Source: Luteimonas rhizosphaerae
GTDB lineage: Bacteria; Pseudomonadota; Gammaproteobacteria; Xanthomonadales; Xanthomonadaceae
Assembly (NCBI RefSeq): GCF_002849595.1
Contig: NZ_NRQR01000018.1
Location: forward strand, 124,001-188,000
Direction of reading: 5' to 3'
DNA: 64,000 nucleotides
The notes under the pieces are model-generated. The model was not told the origin of the DNA. It saw only the letters and a program-made list of their open reading frames with translations, and ran no database searches. Within the stretch, counting starts at the first letter, position 1. Every line of letters starts with the position of its first letter. The position numbers and the translations under genes are program-made. Positions 58,421 through 64,000 of this stretch are shown here, piece after piece.

Positions 58421-58491
58421 CCGCACCCGGTTCGGGTGCGGAGCGGCGTGCTGGTCAGTCGGACACGCCCGTCCACACCCGCTGGCGGGTG
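58421..58491 (-). promoter_or_regulatory. Alternative hairpins between the thr leader peptide and thrA
   Basis: Two hairpins share the same stem letters. One has cacccg/cgggtg at 58476-58481 with 58486-58491, overlapping the leader peptide. The other has a 9-bp stem, ccgcacccg/cgggtgcgg, at 58421-58429 with 58433-58441. The cgggtg-type strand of one could pair with the cacccg-type strand of the other, so the folds are mutually exclusive, as in an attenuator. No T-tract follows the second stem, so termination would not be a classical intrinsic one. The mechanism is inferred. Confidence 0.5.
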
Positions 58492-58577
58492 GTACCGGTC
58501 GTAATGGTCGTCGCGCGCGCGCCGGCATCGGCCGCCGGAGCGGCAGCGGAAGGCAGGCGGGTGGCGGTCGACATCAT
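58455..58577 (-). CDS. Candidate thr operon leader peptide
   Basis: A 40-codon frame on the minus strand (ATG at 58577, stop at 58455-58457) that precedes thrA. It contains TTITTGTT, seven Thr/Ile codons within eight positions, then RQRVWTGVSD. E. coli ThrL has the same kind of run (TTITTTITITT), and ribosomes pause there when threonyl- or isoleucyl-tRNA is limiting. The position, about 90 bp before thrA and overlapping the alternative hairpins, fits attenuation control. Start at either of the two adjacent ATGs. No experimental support is visible. Confidence 0.72.
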   Translation of the reverse strand: MMSTATRLPSAAAPAADAGARATTITTGTTRQRVWTGVSD

Positions 58578-58679
58578 GACCCGAGCTTCCACCCCGATGG
58601 TGCGCCGCGTCAAGCGTCAGGCTCAACGTGGCCGGATCGCGGCCGATACCGGAAGCGGGATGGGCGCGGGATACGGGTG

Positions 58680-60533
58680 ATGGCGGAGATGCAGGACACG
58701 ACGCAAGCAACGGCGGACACGCCGGTCGCGACGCAGGCGCAGGCCTTGCCGGACGCGCCCGTGGGCCTCCTGCGGCTCGACGGCGAGGGTCGCCTGGTCG
58801 CGGCGAACCGGGTCGCGATCGACGTGCTGGGGCTGACGCCCGATGCACTCGACGGGCAGGCCTGCGGCGTGCCCTGGGGGCTGGCGGTCGAGGCGCTGGC
58901 CGAGGCCGACGGCGTGTGGATCGCGCCCGGCGACGACCCGGCGGCCCGCGTGTACTACCAGGCCGATCGCGACCAGGGCGGCTGGATGCTGTCGCTGCCG
59001 CATCCCGACACCGCGGCGCTGCTGCGCGAGACCGCGGCCCTGGTGCGTGGCGACGGCGGTGCCACCGTCACACTGTTGCAGCCGCTGGCGCGCGAGCTCG
59101 ACGACGCGCGCACCGCGCGGCGACTGCTCGACGGCATCGGCGGCCTGCTGACGCGCTGCGATCTCGACCTCGCCGCGCTCTGCGATGCCGACGACGACGA
59201 TCCGCAGATCCGCCGGATCTCGGCCGGCTTCGGCAACCTCGCCGAGGCGATCCGCCAGGCGGTGGCGCTGTCGGTGCAGATCGCCGACGAGGTGCCGCGC
59301 CTGGTCGGCGACAACGACGAGCTGGTGCGCCAGTCGCAGGCACAACTCGACGCCCTCGTGCCGGTACAGGACGCGAGCCGGCGGCTGCTCCAGGACCTGC
59401 AGGCGGTGTCGGGCGAATTGCAGGCGGTGCGCGACGTCGCCGGGCGCGCCGATGCCAGCGCCCGCGACGGCATCGAGGCTTCGCGTGCGCTGGCCGAGGC
59501 GATGGCGGCCGTGCAGCAGCGTTCGGCACGCGCCAACGAGGTCATCGAAGTCATCGACACGGTGGCCTTCCAGACCAACATCCTGTCGATCAACGCCAGC
59601 ATCGAAGCGGCGCACGCCGGGGATGCAGGCCGCGGCTTCGCGGTCGTCGCGGCCGAGATCCGCCGTCTCGCCGACCAGGCCGCGAGCGCGGCGCGCGACG
59701 TGCGCGGCATCGTCGGCGAGACCATCACCGCCGCCGGCGAGGGCGCGGCGTCGGCGCAGCGCACCGGCCAGGTGCTCGACGGTATCGGCGATCTGCTCGG
59801 CGGCGCCGGCCGCGCGATGGCCTCGGTGGCCCAGCGTATCGACGCGCAGAGCGGCGAGATCGCCGCCATCGACCAGGCGGTCGAACAGGTGGTCGACCTC
59901 GGCCGCAGCAATCTCGATCACGCGGCGCACGTGGCCGAGCGCAGCGACGCGCTGGGCCGCAACGCGGCGACGCTGCACGACGGCGTCGGCCTGTTTCGCC
60001 TGCCGCCCGATCCGCTGGCGACCCCGCGGCATGCCTGCGTGCTGGATCTCGCGCAGGCCGCGGCATCGCGCATCGGCGACGCGCTGGGGCAGGCCGCGCG
60101 GCGCGGCGACATCGCGGCCGATGCGCTGTTCTCGCGCGACTACGTGGCGATCGAGGGCGTCGCGCCGGCCAAGTACCGGACCGCGTTCGATGCGCTGTGC
60201 GACGAGGTGCTGCCATCGCTGCAGGAGCCGGTGCTGGCGGCGCAGCCGTGGATCGTGTTCGCGATCTGCGCCAATCCCGACGGCTACGTGCCCACCCACA
60301 ACCAGCGTTTCAGCCAGCCGCTGACCGGCGACCACGCGCGGGATCTCGTCGGCAACCGCACCAAGCGCATCTTCGACGACCGCGTCGGCCACAGCGTCGG
60401 CGCCCATACCGATCCCTGGCGCCTGCAGGTCTACCGGCGCGACACCGGCCAGATCATGTTCGACCTGTCGGTGCCGGTGTACGTGGCCGGTCGGCACTGG
60501 GGTGGCTTCCGGGTCGGCTACACCCTGGAGTGA
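58680..60533 (+). CDS. Soluble PAS-containing methyl-accepting chemotaxis protein with C-terminal sensor domain
   Basis: A 617-residue receptor without membrane helices. An N-terminal PAS-like domain (about 25-120; VGLLRLDGEGRLVAANRVAI, 20 residues) is followed by a helical linker. The MCP signalling hairpin (about 235-430) has the conserved tip NASIEAAHAGDAGRGFAVVA (20 residues) and EIRRLADQ. A C-terminal domain (about 470-617) shows DYVAIEGVAPAKYRTAFDAL (20 residues) and YVPTHNQRFSQPLTGDHARD (20 residues), with FDLSVPVYVAGRHWGGFRVG (20 residues). This last part looks like a Cache-type ligand domain, unusual at the C-terminus of a cytosolic receptor. The signal is unknown. The start is ATG 58680 or 58689. 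Confidence 0.85.
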   Translation: MAEMQDTTQATADTPVATQAQALPDAPVGLLRLDGEGRLVAANRVAIDVLGLTPDALDGQACGVPWGLAVEALAEADGVWIAPGDDPAARVYYQADRDQGGWMLSLPHPDTAALLRETAALVRGDGGATVTLLQPLARELDDARTARRLLDGIGGLLTRCDLDLAALCDADDDDPQIRRISAGFGNLAEAIRQAVALSVQIADEVPRLVGDNDELVRQSQAQLDALVPVQDASRRLLQDLQAVSGELQAVRDVAGRADASARDGIEASRALAEAMAAVQQRSARANEVIEVIDTVAFQTNILSINASIEAAHAGDAGRGFAVVAAEIRRLADQAASAARDVRGIVGETITAAGEGAASAQRTGQVLDGIGDLLGGAGRAMASVAQRIDAQSGEIAAIDQAVEQVVDLGRSNLDHAAHVAERSDALGRNAATLHDGVGLFRLPPDPLATPRHACVLDLAQAAASRIGDALGQAARRGDIAADALFSRDYVAIEGVAPAKYRTAFDALCDEVLPSLQEPVLAAQPWIVFAICANPDGYVPTHNQRFSQPLTGDHARDLVGNRTKRIFDDRVGHSVGAHTDPWRLQVYRRDTGQIMFDLSVPVYVAGRHWGGFRVGYTLE

Positions 60534-60581
60534 CGCGCACGCCGGCGCTGGCATCGCCCGGGGCTTCGCGGTCTAATGGCC

Positions 60582-60664
60582 GCGAAGCGGGGGTACCGGC
60601 AGTCGCCGGTTGAGACAGTCCCTTCGAACCTGATCCGGTTGATACCGGCGTAGGGAAGCTTCGC
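60582..60664 (+). promoter_or_regulatory. TPP riboswitch (THI element) upstream of thiC
   Basis: The region carries the conserved THI-box blocks: gttgagac, a ccttcgaacctgatccggtt-like segment and accggcgtagggaagc. The outer stem gcgaagc/gcttcgc pairs 60582-60588 with 60658-60664. It lies about 120 bp before thiC. TPP binding is expected to lower thiC expression by sequestering the ribosome site or ending transcription; which one cannot be told. Confidence 0.95.
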
Positions 60665-60673
60665 AGCACGTGA

Positions 60674-62665
<1,992 letters not shown>

Positions 62666-62777
62666 GGGGGCTGAACCGTTCATCCTGCCGTCGCATCCGG
62701 TCGACGGAAGGCTGCGTATGTTCAGGACAGGTATCGGGCGCCACTGGCAGTGTCCGCCTACAACTGGGAGAACCGAA

Positions 62778-63386
62778 ATGAGCAGCAATCTGAACAGGTC
62801 ACGACGCCTCGCCGTCTGGCTTGCGGGCCTGTGCGCACTGGTGCTGCTGGCCGGCTGCGCGACCGGACCGCGCATCACCACCGAAGCCGATCCGCGCGCC
62901 GACTTTTCCGCCTACCGGACGTGGTCGTTCTACACGCCGCTGGCGATCGAGAAGGAAGGGTACGAAACGCAGACCAGCGAGGTCGCAAAGGCGGCGGTCC
63001 GCGCGGAAATGGAACGCCGCGGCTATCGCTACACCGAAGCGGACCCGGACCTGTGGGTCAACATCAATGCGTACATGGAACGTCGTACCGACGTCAGCAG
63101 CTACCCGACTGTCGACTACGCGTACTACTACAGCTATCGCGCCCGCGGTTACTTTGCGGTGCCGTACTGGAACGAGCGCACCAACGTGTACCGCTACACC
63201 GAGGGCACGATGAACGTCGACCTCGTCGATGCGGCGCAGAAGCGGCTGGTCTGGGAAGGCATCGCAGTCGGTCGCGTGTCGACCAACCGGACGCCGGAGG
63301 AACGCGCGGGACGGATCAACGGGACGATCGCCGAGATCTTCGCGAACTATCCGCACCAGGCGGGTGTGCGCGGGACGGCGATGTAA
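62778..63386 (+). CDS. DUF4136 lipoprotein
   Basis: A 202-residue lipoprotein with signal LAVWLAGLCALVLLAGCATG (20 residues, Cys27 in LAGC). The DUF4136 domain follows: DFSAYRTWSFYTPLAIEKEG (20 residues), AAVRAEMERRGYRYTEADPD (20 residues), a Tyr-rich middle (VDYAYYYSYRARGYFAVPYW, 20 residues), MNVDLVDAAQKRLVWEGIA and INGTIAEIFANYPHQAG. The family is common in Gram-negative envelopes and has no known activity. The ATG at 62778 begins the signal peptide; the longer frame overlaps thiC. A terminator follows. Confidence 0.88.
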   Translation: MSSNLNRSRRLAVWLAGLCALVLLAGCATGPRITTEADPRADFSAYRTWSFYTPLAIEKEGYETQTSEVAKAAVRAEMERRGYRYTEADPDLWVNINAYMERRTDVSSYPTVDYAYYYSYRARGYFAVPYWNERTNVYRYTEGTMNVDLVDAAQKRLVWEGIAVGRVSTNRTPEERAGRINGTIAEIFANYPHQAGVRGTAM

Positions 63387-63403
63387 TCGCGGTGGTGAGA
63401 TTT

Positions 63404-63440
63404 AAAAAAAAAGACGGGCCATCGGCCCGTTTTTTTTTTT
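63404..63440. terminator. Bidirectional Rho-independent terminator
   Basis: The stem acgggcc/ggcccgt with loop atc is flanked by nine A on the left (63404-63412) and eleven T on the right. It would end transcription on both strands; it lies 18 bp after the DUF4136 gene. Confidence 0.92.
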
Positions 63441-63871
63441 GGCCAGAGCAAGCGGCATGCTCAAGATCGGTTCGCGGGACAATTGCGGATTCCATCTGTC
63501 GAAGAACTCATGATCTTCTGGGGAAGGCCTGCTGCAGTCCGCAGGATAAAAAGGCGAAAATTTCGCTGCCAGCCGGGACGGGGCGGGTGCCGCAGACTCA
63601 TTTGCGCGTGATTTCGGGATACGCAGCGCATCAGACGCTTCGCGCGAAGAAGGCCGGAGCGACCCCAGCAAGTCTGTCCGAGGCCAGGAATCGCATCGAC
63701 CGTGTCTCAGCCGCCCACGCGGTGGGCTGTCTCGGGAGGGGGCAGTACAGAAGAAGGTGACGAACGCCACCGCTGGCAAGTGCCGAACGTGCCGAATGTG
63801 GCGGTTGCTTTCACGCGGTTCAGCGAACCGTTCTTACCATCGCGGACTGCATCACCACGAGAGCTTCCCCG
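63441..63871. other. Intergenic region with a small palindrome near its right end
   Basis: About 430 bp without a convincing gene; short frames across it lack family character. A palindrome, cggttc-agc-gaaccg, lies at 63816-63830, about 40 bp before the regulator start, and could be an operator for it. The stretch is slightly poorer in G+C. Confidence 0.4.
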
Positions 63872-64000
63872 TTGGACACACCCGCCACTGCGTTCGGTGA
63901 AGTCGACCGCTTGCAGATCGGCGATGCCATCGTGGACATCCCGACCCGGGAGATCTTCATGCCCGGCGCGCGTGGCACGCGTCGCGTGACACCCAAGGCG
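63872..64000 (+). CDS. Winged-helix (OmpR/CadC-type) transcriptional regulator, 3'-truncated by window edge
   Basis: The first 43 codons of a protein running off the right edge. The frame reads DTPATAFGEVDRLQIGDAIV (20 residues) and then DIPTREIFMPGARGTRRVTP (20 residues), the beta-strand opening of a Trans_reg_C winged-helix domain (RVGEW.VD...N.I...G....L.PK pattern). No receiver domain precedes it, so it is probably a CadC-like or TPR-coupled regulator rather than a response regulator. The likely start is TTG at 63872, but the start is uncertain because the frame is open a little further upstream. Confidence 0.55.
   Translation, partial: MDTPATAFGEVDRLQIGDAIVDIPTREIFMPGARGTRRVTPKA

Noticed and set aside
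63702-63989. 95-codon plus-strand frame near the right end
   Set aside because: It overlaps the winged-helix start in another frame, and its Ser/Arg/Pro composition does not resemble a real protein.

Overview
The window is about 70% G+C and looks like a chromosomal segment of a gammaproteobacterium of the Xanthomonadaceae, probably of the Lysobacter/Luteimonas type. The clues are the single minus-strand branched-chain amino acid cluster ilvC-ilvG-ilvM-ilvE-ilvA-leuA-leuC-leuD-leuB, an integron-integrase remnant directly beside ilvD (a xanthomonad hallmark), and the Pcm-TolC and GT4-WaaL-LpxL-WaaA neighbourhoods. Most of the window is core housekeeping DNA. No rRNA, tRNA, CRISPR array, prophage or intact transposase was seen.

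Layout from left to right. 1-2.6 kb: the 3' part of kdpD and kdpE (potassium sensing). 2.6-6.1 kb: an iron-uptake group on the minus strand (TonB-dependent receptor, PepSY membrane protein, tiny membrane protein) behind a likely Fur box. 6.2-10.1 kb: a Pat/PatZ-type protein acetyltransferase and DNA polymerase IV. 10.1-10.8 kb: a long imperfect inverted repeat carrying hairpins. 10.8-15.5 kb: small metabolic and stress genes. 15.5-20.7 kb: lipopolysaccharide genes. 20.7-28.1 kb: a complete RND efflux set, made of tolC-pcm and a TetR repressor divergent from an adaptor and permease. 28.2-29.4 kb: an HD-GYP phosphodiesterase.

29.6-33.6 kb is the accessory part of the window. It holds small minus-strand genes of unknown function, lower G+C, overlapping or start-less reading frames, and the C-terminal third of an integron integrase abutting ilvD. 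It is best read as a decayed chromosomal integron locus, although no complete attC site could be defined by eye.

33.6-46.0 kb: ilvD, then the ilv/leu cluster. The cluster is headed by a candidate leader peptide rich in Leu/Ile/Val and a strong terminator, which together suggest transcription attenuation. Its only acetolactate synthase large-subunit gene is split by a frameshift with an apparent short deletion. 46-48.8 kb: topoisomerase IB, a BON-domain protein and a stress-type SDR. 49-53.3 kb: a second RND permease, also frameshifted, with its adaptor. 53.6-58.6 kb: thrABC behind a candidate Thr/Ile-rich leader peptide. 58.7-60.5 kb: a soluble chemoreceptor. 60.6-62.7 kb: a TPP riboswitch and thiC. 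After that come a DUF4136 lipoprotein, a strong terminator and the start of a winged-helix regulator.

The most notable observations are the ilvD-linked integron remnant, the two frame-disrupted large genes, the two amino-acid attenuators and the hairpin-bearing inverted repeat.
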